In this document: positions 1 through 8,900 of the stretch, piece by piece | How the letters are laid out: every line of letters begins with the position of its first letter | Numbering within the stretch: the first letter of the stretch is position 1 | Assembly (NCBI GenBank): GCA_036389315.1 | Contig: DASVQF010000014.1 | Location: forward strand, 76,087-140,086 | Length of the DNA: 64,000 nucleotides | Direction of reading: 5' to 3' | DNA from: DASQYE01 sp036389315 | GTDB taxonomy: Bacteria > Acidobacteriota > Blastocatellia > Pyrinomonadales > Pyrinomonadaceae | Translations under genes and position numbers: made by a program | The notes under the pieces: generated by a model | What the model was told of the DNA's origin: nothing | Database searches by the model: none | What the model saw: only the letters and a program-made list of their open reading frames with translations

Positions 1-1
1 C

Positions 2-583
2 GACGACAATCTGATACGAGAGGGCGTGACCATACATCGCGCGAGCGGCGAGGGAGAAGTGACGCAGGTAGGCTCGCGCAACTTCCTGATGATCGGCACA
101 CACATAGCGCATAATTGCGTGATCGGCGACGACAATATCTTTGCCAACGAAGTGGCCCTGGCCGGGCACATCCGGGTTGAAGATCACGTCTTTCTCTCGA
201 ACAACGTCGGCGCGCACCAGTTCGTGCGCTTCGGACGCTATGCGATGGTCGGCGGCAAGTCCAAGATCGTGCAGGACGTGCTGCCCTTCTTCACGACCGA
301 CGGGAATCCGCCGCGCGTGCGCGGCCTTAACCTGATCGGCCTGCGTCGCGGCGGCTTCGACGCACGGGCGCGCCAGCTCTTAAAGGAAGCGTACCGGATT
401 CTATTTCGCCGTGGGCTCGGTTTGGGAGAGGCGCTCGCCGAGATGGCTTTGCTCAAGGACGAGAACGTCAATCACCTGATCGGCTTTATTCGCGAGTCGC
501 GGCGCGGCTTTACGCGCGAGCGCAGGAAAGCTGGAGGAGCCGGGGAAGAAGAGGCGCTCGCCGCTTTGAAGGCGGACGTTTAA
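2..583 (+). CDS. lpxA: UDP-N-acetylglucosamine O-acyltransferase LpxA (5' end outside window)
   Basis: First committed acyl transfer of lipid A synthesis in the cytoplasm: moves a 3-hydroxyacyl chain from ACP to UDP-GlcNAc. The reading frame is open from base 2, so the gene starts upstream; a GTG at 26 is internal, because the residues before it (DDNLIREGV) match the family's RIRE-VTIHR segment. About 193 residues are present against a usual length near 260. Visible are left-handed beta-helix hexapeptides, the HIAH motif whose second His (in the segment THIAHNC) corresponds to the catalytic base of E. coli LpxA, the GN-P-RVRGLN-IGLRR segment, and the helical C-terminal acyl-carrier-binding part. 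The stop lies 12 bases before lpxD, so the two are probably co-transcribed. Order lpxA-lpxD differs from the E. coli lpxD-fabZ-lpxA order. Confidence 0.95.
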   Translation, partial: DDNLIREGVTIHRASGEGEVTQVGSRNFLMIGTHIAHNCVIGDDNIFANEVALAGHIRVEDHVFLSNNVGAHQFVRFGRYAMVGGKSKIVQDVLPFFTTDGNPPRVRGLNLIGLRRGGFDARARQLLKEAYRILFRRGLGLGEALAEMALLKDENVNHLIGFIRESRRGFTRERRKAGGAGEEEALAALKADV

Positions 584-595
584 GAGGTTCGAGTT

Positions 596-1657
596 ATGAG
601 CCAGGAGATGAAAGAGAAGACGGTCGCGGAGCTTGCGGCTCACGTCGGCGGGCGCGCGGTGGGCGACGCTAGTGTCTTGATTAGAAGAGTGGCGAGCCTT
701 GAGACGGCCCAGGCGGGCGAGATAGCTTTCGTCGAAGAGAAGAAGCTGCTGGAAGGCGCGCGGAGCAGCAGGGCTTCGTGCCTTATCGTGCCCGAGGGCG
801 CAACGCTCGACGGAAGATGCCTGATCGAAGTGGCGCGTCCCAAGCTGGCCTTTGCCTTGATCGCAGAGCTGCTGCACCCGCGCAAGCAGTACGAGCCGGG
901 CGTACACGAGACGGCCGTTATCGCGGCGAGCGCACGCCTGGATAGTAGCGCCTACGTTGGCCCATACGTGCGCGTCGGCGAACGCACGAGCATTGGCCCA
1001 GGCACACAGATTCACGCGGGCGTGTCAATCGGAGACGATGTTTTCATAGGGCGTGACTGTGTGATTCATCCGAACGTGGTGATCTACGACAATGTCCGTC
1101 TGGGCGACCGCGTGCATCTACACGGCGGCGTGTGTGTGGGGGCGGACGGGTTTGGCTATGTGCCCGACGCGGAGAACGTGCGCCATAAATTCCCGCAGAT
1201 CGGCAGCGTCCTTATCGAAGACGACGTGGAGATCGGCGCGCACACCTGCGTTGACAGGGGCGCGCTCGGGCGGACTCGGATCGGGCGCGCGACCAAGATA
1301 GACAACCTCGTTCAGATCGGACACAACGTTGACATAGGCGAGCGCGTCGTCATCGCCGCGCAGACAGGCATCTCGGGCAGCACGGTCATCGAAGACGACG
1401 CCGTCATCGGCGGGCAGGTCGGCTTTGGCGATCACGCGCGCGTGCAGAGCGGGGCCATCATAGGCTCTAAGGCGGGTGTCCTTCCCGGCAAGATCGTTAG
1501 GCCCGGCGTCTGGTGGGGCATCCCCGTGCAGCCCTTGGAAGATTACAAACGCCTCAACGCCCACATCAATCGCCTCCCGCAGCTACGCGAAGAGGTGAAG
1601 CGCCTGCGCGCAGAGATGGAAGAACTGAAGAAAGGGATGAGGGATGAAATGGGTTGA
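596..1657 (+). CDS. lpxD: UDP-3-O-acylglucosamine N-acyltransferase LpxD
   Basis: Third step of lipid A synthesis: N-acylates UDP-3-O-acyl-GlcN with an ACP-bound hydroxyacyl chain. The 353 residues fit the family (about 340). The N-terminal uridine-binding domain (roughly 1-100) is followed by hexapeptide repeats of a left-handed beta helix and a short helical C-terminus. The catalytic His is H243 in the segment KIDNLVQIGHNVDIG. The ATG at 596 follows an AAGAGG-like ribosome site. The last residues (KKGMRDEMG) are encoded by an intergenic GGGATGA-type repeat that also supplies the stop codon, so the C-terminal tail is probably repeat-derived. Convergent with lpxB. Confidence 0.96.
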   Translation: MSQEMKEKTVAELAAHVGGRAVGDASVLIRRVASLETAQAGEIAFVEEKKLLEGARSSRASCLIVPEGATLDGRCLIEVARPKLAFALIAELLHPRKQYEPGVHETAVIAASARLDSSAYVGPYVRVGERTSIGPGTQIHAGVSIGDDVFIGRDCVIHPNVVIYDNVRLGDRVHLHGGVCVGADGFGYVPDAENVRHKFPQIGSVLIEDDVEIGAHTCVDRGALGRTRIGRATKIDNLVQIGHNVDIGERVVIAAQTGISGSTVIEDDAVIGGQVGFGDHARVQSGAIIGSKAGVLPGKIVRPGVWWGIPVQPLEDYKRLNAHINRLPQLREEVKRLRAEMEELKKGMRDEMG

Positions 1658-1707
1658 CTGAATCGCTCATTGAATCATAATCTTCAATAGCTCTTCCTTC
1701 ATCCCTC
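1639..1707. repeat. GGGATGA-type inverted repeat between lpxD and lpxB
   Basis: A 10-base arm (GAGGGATGAA, 1639-1648) is repeated in inverted orientation at 1698-1707. The left arm lies inside the last codons of lpxD; the right arm lies at the 3' end of the convergent lpxB. It could act as a bidirectional terminator hairpin, though the loop of about 49 bases is long. The same sequence family recurs at 16689-16774 and 35204-35262. Confidence 0.6.
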
Positions 1708-2904
1708 TTCCCGTCGATGCTCCCACTCTCTGACGGCGCGCAGGACTGCGGCTGCGGCGCGGCGCGAGGCCCGTCCTGCTCCGAGCAGGGCCGTCACACG
1801 CGCGAGTTCGGCGCGCGCCTTCCGGTTACGTCCTTCGTCCAGGAGGGCCAGCAGTTCCGCAGCCAGCTTCTCTCCGTTCAACTCCTGCTGCATCAGCTCC
1901 GTCACAACCCTTTCGCCCGCGATCAGGTTGACGAGGCCGAAGTGCTCTGCGTGTATCAGGCGGCCCAGCGTGTGCCAGTTCAAGGCAGATTCCTTGTAGA
2001 CGATGACGAGCGGCGTGCCGACGAGCGCGGCTTCCAGCGTCGCCGTGCCGCTCGCCACAGCCGCCGCGTCCGAGGCCGCCAGAGCTTCGCGCGTCTCGTG
2101 CTCAGAGATGCGCAAGGTCTCGGGCAGGCGCGTGCCGCGTCGCTTCGCTTCATCAATCAAGGCCGTGACTTCCGCTGCCGTTCTGCTCGGAGCGATGACG
2201 AGGACGAACTGCACGTCGGGGCGTGTGAGCGAGATGCGCCAGGCGGCTTCGAGCATCGGCGGAAGAATGCGTTCCAGCTCTTTGCGGCGACTGCCCGGCA
2301 GGAGCGCGATCAGTGGGCGCGATTCGTCCAGACGGTTGCGGCGGCAAACTTCGGCGCGCCCGTAGCGCGGGTGGACTTCGCCCGTCAGAGGATGGCCGAC
2401 GAACTCTACGTGCGTGACGCCGCGCCGCTGATACCAGCTCGGCTCGAAAGGGAGAATGCCGAGCAGGAGGTCTACGTCGCGGCGTATGTTGCGCACGCGA
2501 TAGGAGCGCCAGGCCCAGAGCTGCGGGCTGATGTAATAGATCACGCGCAAGCCCCGCCTGTGCAGCGAGCGCGCCAGCCGCAGGTTGAACTCGGGCCAGT
2601 CCACCAGGATTACAGCTTCGGGCCGCCGCTCTGTGGCGACGCGCTTCAGCGTCTTGAAGGCGCGCCAGAATTTCCGAAACGCGCCAGCCACTTCGACTAT
2701 CCCCATGATGGCCAGCTCGTCCGCCTGCACGACGGATTCCACTCCCGCCGCGCGCATCATTGGGCCCGTCGAGCCGTAAAGCTCCAGGTGTGCGTGCGGC
2801 GCAAGCTCCCTGAGCGCGCGCACCAGCGCGGCGGCGTGCGTGTCGCCCGACGGCTCACCGGCCACGATCATCAAACGAAAGCTCTCGGCGGACTTCGCGC
2901 TCAT
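1699..2904 (-). CDS. lpxB: lipid-A-disaccharide synthase LpxB
   Basis: Condenses UDP-2,3-diacyl-GlcN with lipid X to give the tetra-acyl disaccharide of lipid A; a GT19 glycosyltransferase at the inner face of the cytoplasmic membrane. The open frame reaches a GTG at 2943, but the family-like start is the ATG at 2904, giving about 401 residues beginning MSAKSAESFRLMIVAGEPSGD; the 13 residues upstream are probably not translated. Motifs seen: GEPSGD near the N-terminus, SPQLWAWR, GHPL, LLPGSRRKE and SGTATLE. It is convergent with lpxAD, so it needs its own promoter in the 2905-3130 gap that it shares with lptD. Confidence 0.95.
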   Translation of the reverse strand: MSAKSAESFRLMIVAGEPSGDTHAAALVRALRELAPHAHLELYGSTGPMMRAAGVESVVQADELAIMGIVEVAGAFRKFWRAFKTLKRVATERRPEAVILVDWPEFNLRLARSLHRRGLRVIYYISPQLWAWRSYRVRNIRRDVDLLLGILPFEPSWYQRRGVTHVEFVGHPLTGEVHPRYGRAEVCRRNRLDESRPLIALLPGSRRKELERILPPMLEAAWRISLTRPDVQFVLVIAPSRTAAEVTALIDEAKRRGTRLPETLRISEHETREALAASDAAAVASGTATLEAALVGTPLVIVYKESALNWHTLGRLIHAEHFGLVNLIAGERVVTELMQQELNGEKLAAELLALLDEGRNRKARAELARVTALLGAGRASRRAAAAVLRAVREWEHRREEG

Positions 2905-3002
2905 GCCGGGAGACAATAGCACGAGCGCAAGCAGGCAACACACGTTCGCGGAGTGTCGCTCTAGCTCTTCTACCTTCCCGCTTCTGCTTTAAGCCTCTTC
3001 CG

Positions 3003-3011
3003 TGTTAGCAT
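3003..3011 (+). promoter_or_regulatory. possible extended -10 element upstream of lptD
   Basis: TGTTAGCAT has the extended -10 form TGnTAnnnT. No convincing -35 hexamer is visible 17-18 bases upstream. If used, transcription would start near 3018 and the lptD leader would include both competing hairpins at 3046-3107. A similar TGTTAGCGT stands before the TPR gene at 39367. Confidence 0.3.
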
Positions 3012-3045
3012 CGGCTCGCCTTTGACGACAACAGGGCGCATTCCA

Positions 3046-3107
3046 CTCGGCTCCGCTCGCGGCGCGAGCCGAGTTCAGAAGAAGCGCCCGCATCTTCTGA
3101 ACTCGGC
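3046..3107 (+). promoter_or_regulatory. two mutually exclusive hairpins in the lptD leader
   Basis: CTCGGCT (3046-3052) can pair with AGCCGAG (3067-3073). The second strand overlaps the left arm of a stronger, perfect 15-base-pair hairpin, 3068-3082 with 3093-3107, around a 10-base loop. Only one of the two can form at a time. GGAGG at 3112-3116, the only Shine-Dalgarno-like site before the TTG start at 3131, follows directly. The layout is that of an RNA switch or attenuator; no ligand is suggested by the sequence. Confidence 0.5.
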
Positions 3108-3130
3108 CTCTGGAGGTCTTCGTCTAATCT

Positions 3131-5671
3131 TTGCGCAATCCTGTTTTCGCAATCCATTTGCGCTGTTTGTCGGTCTTCGCCTGCTTCCTGTTGATCTGCC
3201 TGGTGCTCTGTGTCTGCCCGCGCGCCCGTGCGCAGCAGCAGACCAATCCAGTCGAGCGCGAGGTCATCAATCCGTTGACCGACACGCCGGACGTGAACCC
3301 GCTCAGGCAGGAGCAGCCCGTGCGTGCGCGCCTGCCCGTCAGGACGGGAGACGGGCGCGCGACCGCAGCGACGGACGAGTTGGACGTGCGCGCAGACAAG
3401 CTGACGGCGAGTGGGCCCAAGGAGGCGCGCATAGTCGTCTACGAAGGCAATGTTGACGTACGCATCGGCGTCTATCGCTTGCAGGCCGACAAGGTCACCG
3501 TCTACGAAGCGAACAACAGGGTCGTGGCCGAAGGCAACGTCGTGTTTGACCAGGAGCCTGGACAACGCATCACGGGCTCTCGCGCCGAGTGGAATTACTC
3601 GACCAAGCTCGGATTTTTCGTCAACTCGACGGGTTTTACCAACCAGACGCAGGACGGCACAGTCCTCTACTTCACGGCCGACAGCGTCGAGAAGGTCGCG
3701 CCCGACAAGATCGTCGCCGTCAACGCCGAAGTCACAGCCTGCGAAGAGAACGTGCCGAAGTGGAGCTTCAAGTCCACGCGCGTCAGTATCACCCTCAACG
3801 ACCGCGTGAGGGTCAGGACGCCGAGCTTTCGCATCCGTGGCGTGCCCGTCCTCGTGATGCCTTACGCTTCCGTTTCGATCAAGCGGCGAGACCGCGCCTC
3901 AGGCTTTCTGACTCCGACCTTCAGCGGCTCCGGCAACAAAGGCTTTCGCATCTCGAACGCCTACTACCAGACTTTGGGTCGCTCGGCCGACATCACTTTC
4001 CGCAACGACATCTACACTGAGCGCGGACTGGGTTTCGGATTCGACCTCCGCACGCGGGCCAACTCGCGCTCTTCCCTAGACCTAGGACTCTACGCCGTCA
4101 AAGACCGCATCTTTGGGCCCGAGGAGAGCCCCGAGAATCCAGACCAGGGCGGCTCGATGTTTTACGTCAAGGGAGTCCATTACTTTCCGAACGGGTTCGT
4201 CGCCGCCGCAGACGTGAACATCACTTCAAACCTGGCCTTTCGGCAGGTCTTCTCCGATTCGATCCAGCAGGCCATCTCGCCCGAGGAGCGCTCGCAGCTC
4301 TTCATCAACAAGAACGCGGGCGACTACAGCTTCAACTTCCTGGCCCGCACGCAGGTCACTTCTCTGCCCAACGTGCGGGTGCGCACGCGCCAGCTTCCGA
4401 GCATCACGCTCGACAAGCGCCCTTCCGCTCTCAGGTACTTCGAGCGCCTGCCCGTCTACTTCTCTTTCGAGGGCGGCCTCGAAGGCGTGAGCCGCAAAGA
4501 GACGGTCGAAGACCCCGCGGCATTTCTGGCCCAGGTGGCGGGCGAAGCCATCAACACGCCATCCATCGTGCAACGCCTGGACGTGCACCCGCGCTTCGCC
4601 GTCCCCTTTCATTTCGGCGGCTGGTCTGTGACGGCCACGGCCGGCCTGCGCGGGACTTACTATTCCAATTCGATTGACCCGACGACCCGCCTGGTCTTGA
4701 GCCGAGATGTCGTGCGCGGCTACGGAGAGTTCGAGGTGGACGTGCGACCGCCCGCTCTGGCGCGCAACTTCCGGCACGGCGACGGCTCCTTCTTCTTCCG
4801 CCACGTCATAGAGCCCTACATGATCTATCGCAAGATCGAGGGCATCACCAATTTCGAGCGCATCATCCGCACCGATTACACCGACGCCATAGCCGACACC
4901 AACGAGATTGAGTTCGGCATACACAATCGCTTCTTCACGCGACGCTCGACTGAAAACGTGAGCGGCGTGACCACCCCGGCCAGCAACCGCCCGCACGTTC
5001 CCCTGGCGAGCCAGCCTTACGAGGCGCTGACCATCACCGTGCGCGGGAAATATTTCTTCGACCCATATTTCGGAGGCGCGCTCGTTCCCGGTCGCCGCAA
5101 CCAGTTCTATCCGATCAATACCTTTTCGGCCTTCTCTTACGGCGGCGTGCCCCGCCGCTTTTCGCCCGTCAACATAGAGGCGCGCTACCGCCCGCAGCAC
5201 AACCTGTTCGCGGACGTACGCACGGACATAGACGTGCAGAAGTTCGGAGTGCGAAACTTTTCGCTGACCTTCGGCTTGAACCTGCGCCTGATACGGGCCT
5301 ATCAAAGCTTCTACTTCACGCGGGCCATCAGCCTGGTTCCGAGCCTCCGCCAGTTCGGCGACCCGTTCGGCCATGAAGTGGGCACACAGCGCGGCTCGCA
5401 GTGGAGCCCTTCTGTTTTCCTGGGCAAGCCTGATCGCGGCCTCTACGGCGGCGCTTCCTTCTTCTTCGATTTCCAGAACCGCCCGCGCGAGGGGAACACG
5501 TCCCTGGTGAGCGCCGTGCTCACGCTCGGCTACACTTGGGACTGCTGCGCCGTGACCGTGCAGAACTACCACTTCAACGTCGGCCTGCGCAACGAGAACC
5601 GGACGGTCTTCAGCTTCCGCCTCAACGGCATAGGCACTTTCGGCACGGAACAGATCGGCCAGCGATTCTGA
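3131..5671 (+). CDS. lptD: LPS-assembly outer-membrane protein LptD
   Basis: Outer-membrane beta-barrel that inserts LPS into the outer leaflet, normally with the lipoprotein LptE (not seen here). The 846 residues begin with a Sec signal peptide (hydrophobic core about 12-29, cleavage probably after ARA near residue 35). Then comes an OstA/LptA-like jelly-roll region (about 85-230: ADKLTASGPKEARIVVYEGNV, repeated dADKV-vye segments), and a barrel with the family signature MPYASVSIKRRDRASGFL and the typical C-terminal end (WDCCAVTVQNYHF to FRLNGIGTFG). The start is TTG with GGAGG 14 bases upstream; no ATG is available near the signal peptide. Cys residues at VTACEE and WDCC could form the disulfides known in LptD. 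Next to lpx genes, so lipid A synthesis and export are grouped. Confidence 0.92.
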   Translation: MRNPVFAIHLRCLSVFACFLLICLVLCVCPRARAQQQTNPVEREVINPLTDTPDVNPLRQEQPVRARLPVRTGDGRATAATDELDVRADKLTASGPKEARIVVYEGNVDVRIGVYRLQADKVTVYEANNRVVAEGNVVFDQEPGQRITGSRAEWNYSTKLGFFVNSTGFTNQTQDGTVLYFTADSVEKVAPDKIVAVNAEVTACEENVPKWSFKSTRVSITLNDRVRVRTPSFRIRGVPVLVMPYASVSIKRRDRASGFLTPTFSGSGNKGFRISNAYYQTLGRSADITFRNDIYTERGLGFGFDLRTRANSRSSLDLGLYAVKDRIFGPEESPENPDQGGSMFYVKGVHYFPNGFVAAADVNITSNLAFRQVFSDSIQQAISPEERSQLFINKNAGDYSFNFLARTQVTSLPNVRVRTRQLPSITLDKRPSALRYFERLPVYFSFEGGLEGVSRKETVEDPAAFLAQVAGEAINTPSIVQRLDVHPRFAVPFHFGGWSVTATAGLRGTYYSNSIDPTTRLVLSRDVVRGYGEFEVDVRPPALARNFRHGDGSFFFRHVIEPYMIYRKIEGITNFERIIRTDYTDAIADTNEIEFGIHNRFFTRRSTENVSGVTTPASNRPHVPLASQPYEALTITVRGKYFFDPYFGGALVPGRRNQFYPINTFSAFSYGGVPRRFSPVNIEARYRPQHNLFADVRTDIDVQKFGVRNFSLTFGLNLRLIRAYQSFYFTRAISLVPSLRQFGDPFGHEVGTQRGSQWSPSVFLGKPDRGLYGGASFFFDFQNRPREGNTSLVSAVLTLGYTWDCCAVTVQNYHFNVGLRNENRTVFSFRLNGIGTFGTEQIGQRF

Positions 5672-5962
5672 GAGCGTTTGGCCGCCGCGCTCGATGGGGA
5701 ATATAATCCGCCGGGCGTGTCCGGTTTCCCGCCTCAAAAGGGGCTGAAGAGCGGGTTCCGGATGCATCCTTCGGTGCGGTATGTGGCATCAAAAGCAACG
5801 TTTCCGAACTGTTTGCCACGGAAGACTTTTCCCGACTGCGCCCCCAACTCCGATAGTCTTAAGTAGAATTTGATAATTGCGGTGCTCGTCTTTTAACCTT
5901 TCCCCCTCTCTCGGGTCTGGATTTGAGGCCGCCCGCCATCGTCCGTTTTCAGGAGAGCACAG
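5672..5962. other. intergenic region between lptD and the S8 protease
   Basis: About 290 bases with no supported gene. Small open frames here lack ribosome sites and family features. An AT-richer patch around 5855-5880 could hold a promoter for the protease, but no well-spaced -35/-10 pair was found. AGGAGAG at 5951-5957 is the ribosome site of the next gene. Confidence 0.5.
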
Positions 5963-8900
5963 ATGTTGCGCGTTCCCCACAATCGTAGAGCCCCCGCGTC
6001 CAGTCAAACGAAGTCTCGGAGAAGCCGCTTTCGCCTGAGCTTGACGGTCGCGCTCTGCCTCTTAGCCCTCGCCAGCCTGGCGGCCTTCGGCGTCTCGGCG
6101 CAACTCACGGACGGCCCTCCTGCGAACGAGGCTCCCAATCAGGCGGCCCTTCAATCCTCCACCGCGAAGGGGTCGCACGGGGCGGAGTTTGTTCCGGGCG
6201 ACATACTGGTTCGCTATCGCAACAATCTGGCAGCCAGTCGTGCTGAGACGGCAGACCTCCCGCTGCTCAAGCACGGGCGCGCGATGAAGGTCAACGTCGA
6301 GCGCTTCGACGGCTCTCGCCTTGTGCCGGGCTTGCGCATTGCGCGCGTCCGGGCCGAAGAGACGCTCGATGCGATTGCGGCCCTCAAGGAAGACCCCAAT
6401 GTGCTCTACGCCGAGCCGAACTACATCATGCACGCGGAACTGCTGCCTAATGACGCGCGCTTCGGCGAGATGTGGGCCCTTAAAAACACAGGTCAGTCGG
6501 GCAACGTGGGCCCTCCCGAAGATACCCGCCTTGTCAGCGGCACGCCGGGCGTAGATATTGACGCCGAGCTGGCCTGGACAAATTTCAATACCGGCAGCAG
6601 CAGCGTCGTCGTCGGCATCATCGATTCGGGCATAGACATTAACCACCCTGACCTGCAAGCCAACATCTGGACTAATCCGGGCGAATCGGGCGGCGGCAAA
6701 GAGAGTAACGGAATTGACGACGACGGGAACGGTCGCATTGACGATGTACACGGCTGGGACTTCTTTTCAAACAACAACTCCGTCTACGATGATCCGGCCG
6801 TAGACTTTCACGGCACGCACGTCGCCGGAACCATCGGCGCTGTCGGCAACAACGGCATAGGCGTCACCGGCATCAACTGGCAGATAAAGATGATGCCGCT
6901 CAAGTTTATCGGCCCAACCGACGGGGGGGACACGGGGGGTTCGACCACAGGGGCAATCGCGGCGATAACATACGCCGTGGATATGCGTAATCGCGGCGTG
7001 AATATCCGCGTCCTGAACAACAGTTGGGGCAGTAGCGGCCCCCCCGGGCAGTCCCTCACCAATGCCGTCAACGCTGCCAATAACGCTGGCATCCTTTTCG
7101 TGGCGGCGGCTGGCAATGAGAGTACAGATAGCGATGATTCGCCGGGAACGCCCGGAGGTGTTGACGCCCCGAACGTGATTCGCGCGATGGCGACCGACCG
7201 CATTGACGACCTGGCCTATTTCTCTAACATCGGAACGCGACTGCCCGGCATAGGCGCGCCCGGCCGGGGCATCCTGAGCACAACCCCGCGCAACTACACG
7301 GGCGCGACATATACGGAGGCGGACGGCTCGACCTACAGCTTCTTTGCCGGGACTTCGATGGCGACGCCGCATGTGACGGGCGTCGCGGCTCTCATCCTGG
7401 CGCAGTATCCGGGCATCTCCGTGCAGCGTTTGCGCGCCGCGCTCCTCTTCAGCGGCGAAGCCACTGCGGCGCTCGCAGGCAAGACCTCAGGCGGGCGCAG
7501 GTTGAATGCCTACCAGGCTCTACTTAACGCCGGTACGACAGATTCCGTCGCGCCCACCGTCAGCGGGCTCGCCGTCGCGTCCCAGAACGGTCGCAACGTC
7601 ACCTTGCAGTTCAGCGCAGGCGATGACGGCGCTTCCGGTCTCGCCGCTCTCTACGACATTATCTTTACGTCGAGCGCGGGCGGGCAGTATCACATCGGCG
7701 CTTTCGCCCCGAGCCTGTTGAGCAATTCGCAGAGCGTGACGGTGACTATTCCTTACAGGCAAACTGCCGGAACCATCACCTTGAACGCGCTTGACGAGGT
7801 TGGCAACAGTGGCTTGGCAAGCGTCGGCGTCACAGTAGGCGACACGGTCACGCAACCCTATACCGTCGCCCTGAGCGCAGCCGCCCCGCTTTCGACCGGC
7901 GGCACGGGGCTTGGGGTTATCGGCGACGACAAGTACAGGTTCAACTACCAGCTCCCCTTCCCCTTCCCCTTCTTCGGGCAGCCCGTGAGCAGAGTTTCCG
8001 TTTCAACGAACGGCGCGCTCTACTTCGCGCCGCCGCCGCAAAGAACCAACGGCGATGCTGACGATGCCGGAAGCTCCGTGCTCGGACTCAATTCTCAGGC
8101 GATGATCGCCGGTATGTGGGACGACCTGCGCACAGACCGCTTCAGCGGTGACGTGTTCGTCGTCACCCCCGAAGCCGGTCGCATCATCTTTCGCTGGCAG
8201 GGCTCGACCTTCGCCAGTGACACACAGCCCGTCAATTTCGAGATAGAGCTGCGCAGCGATGGAGTAATCCAAACGCGATACGGCAGCGGCAACGGCGGCC
8301 TGAGACCCGTAGTCGGTATCTCAAGCGGTGACGCCGATGCTTATTCCGCAAACGCTACGAACGCCTACGTGGTCGGCTCGCACACTTCGACTTCTTCCCT
8401 GATAGACTTGGCGAACGCGCAGACAGTGACATTTGCGCCGCAGGCTACGGCTCCGGCCTGCACATACGCTCTGAGCCAGACGGCGCAGAGCTTTTCATCC
8501 GGGGCCGCTTCGGGCACTGTCAACGTGACTGCGGGCGCGGGTTGCACTTGGACTGCCGCGAGCAACGATCCGTCATTCATCACTATCACGTCGGGCACGG
8601 GCGGCACTGGAAACGGCACGCTCAGCTTCTCGGTCGCAGCCAACGCGGGGGCCGCGCGCACGGGCACGCTGACCATCGCAGGCCAAACCTTCACGGTCAC
8701 GCAGGCCGCCGCTCCTGCGAGCGTACAATTGGGCCAGGCGAGCTACTCTGTGAGCGAAGGGCAGGCGTTTCTCAACGTCGTCGTCACGCGCACGGGCGAC
8801 ACGTCCAGCGCCATGACGATCAGGTACGCGACCAGCGACACGACGGACGCCAACTTCCGCTGTGACCCGAGCACCGTGGGCCAAGTCACGGGCGTCGCTT

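Noticed and set aside
4226..5767. 513-codon minus-strand frame opposite lptD
   Set aside because: Antisense shadow in high-G+C DNA; the lptD frame has clear family motifs.
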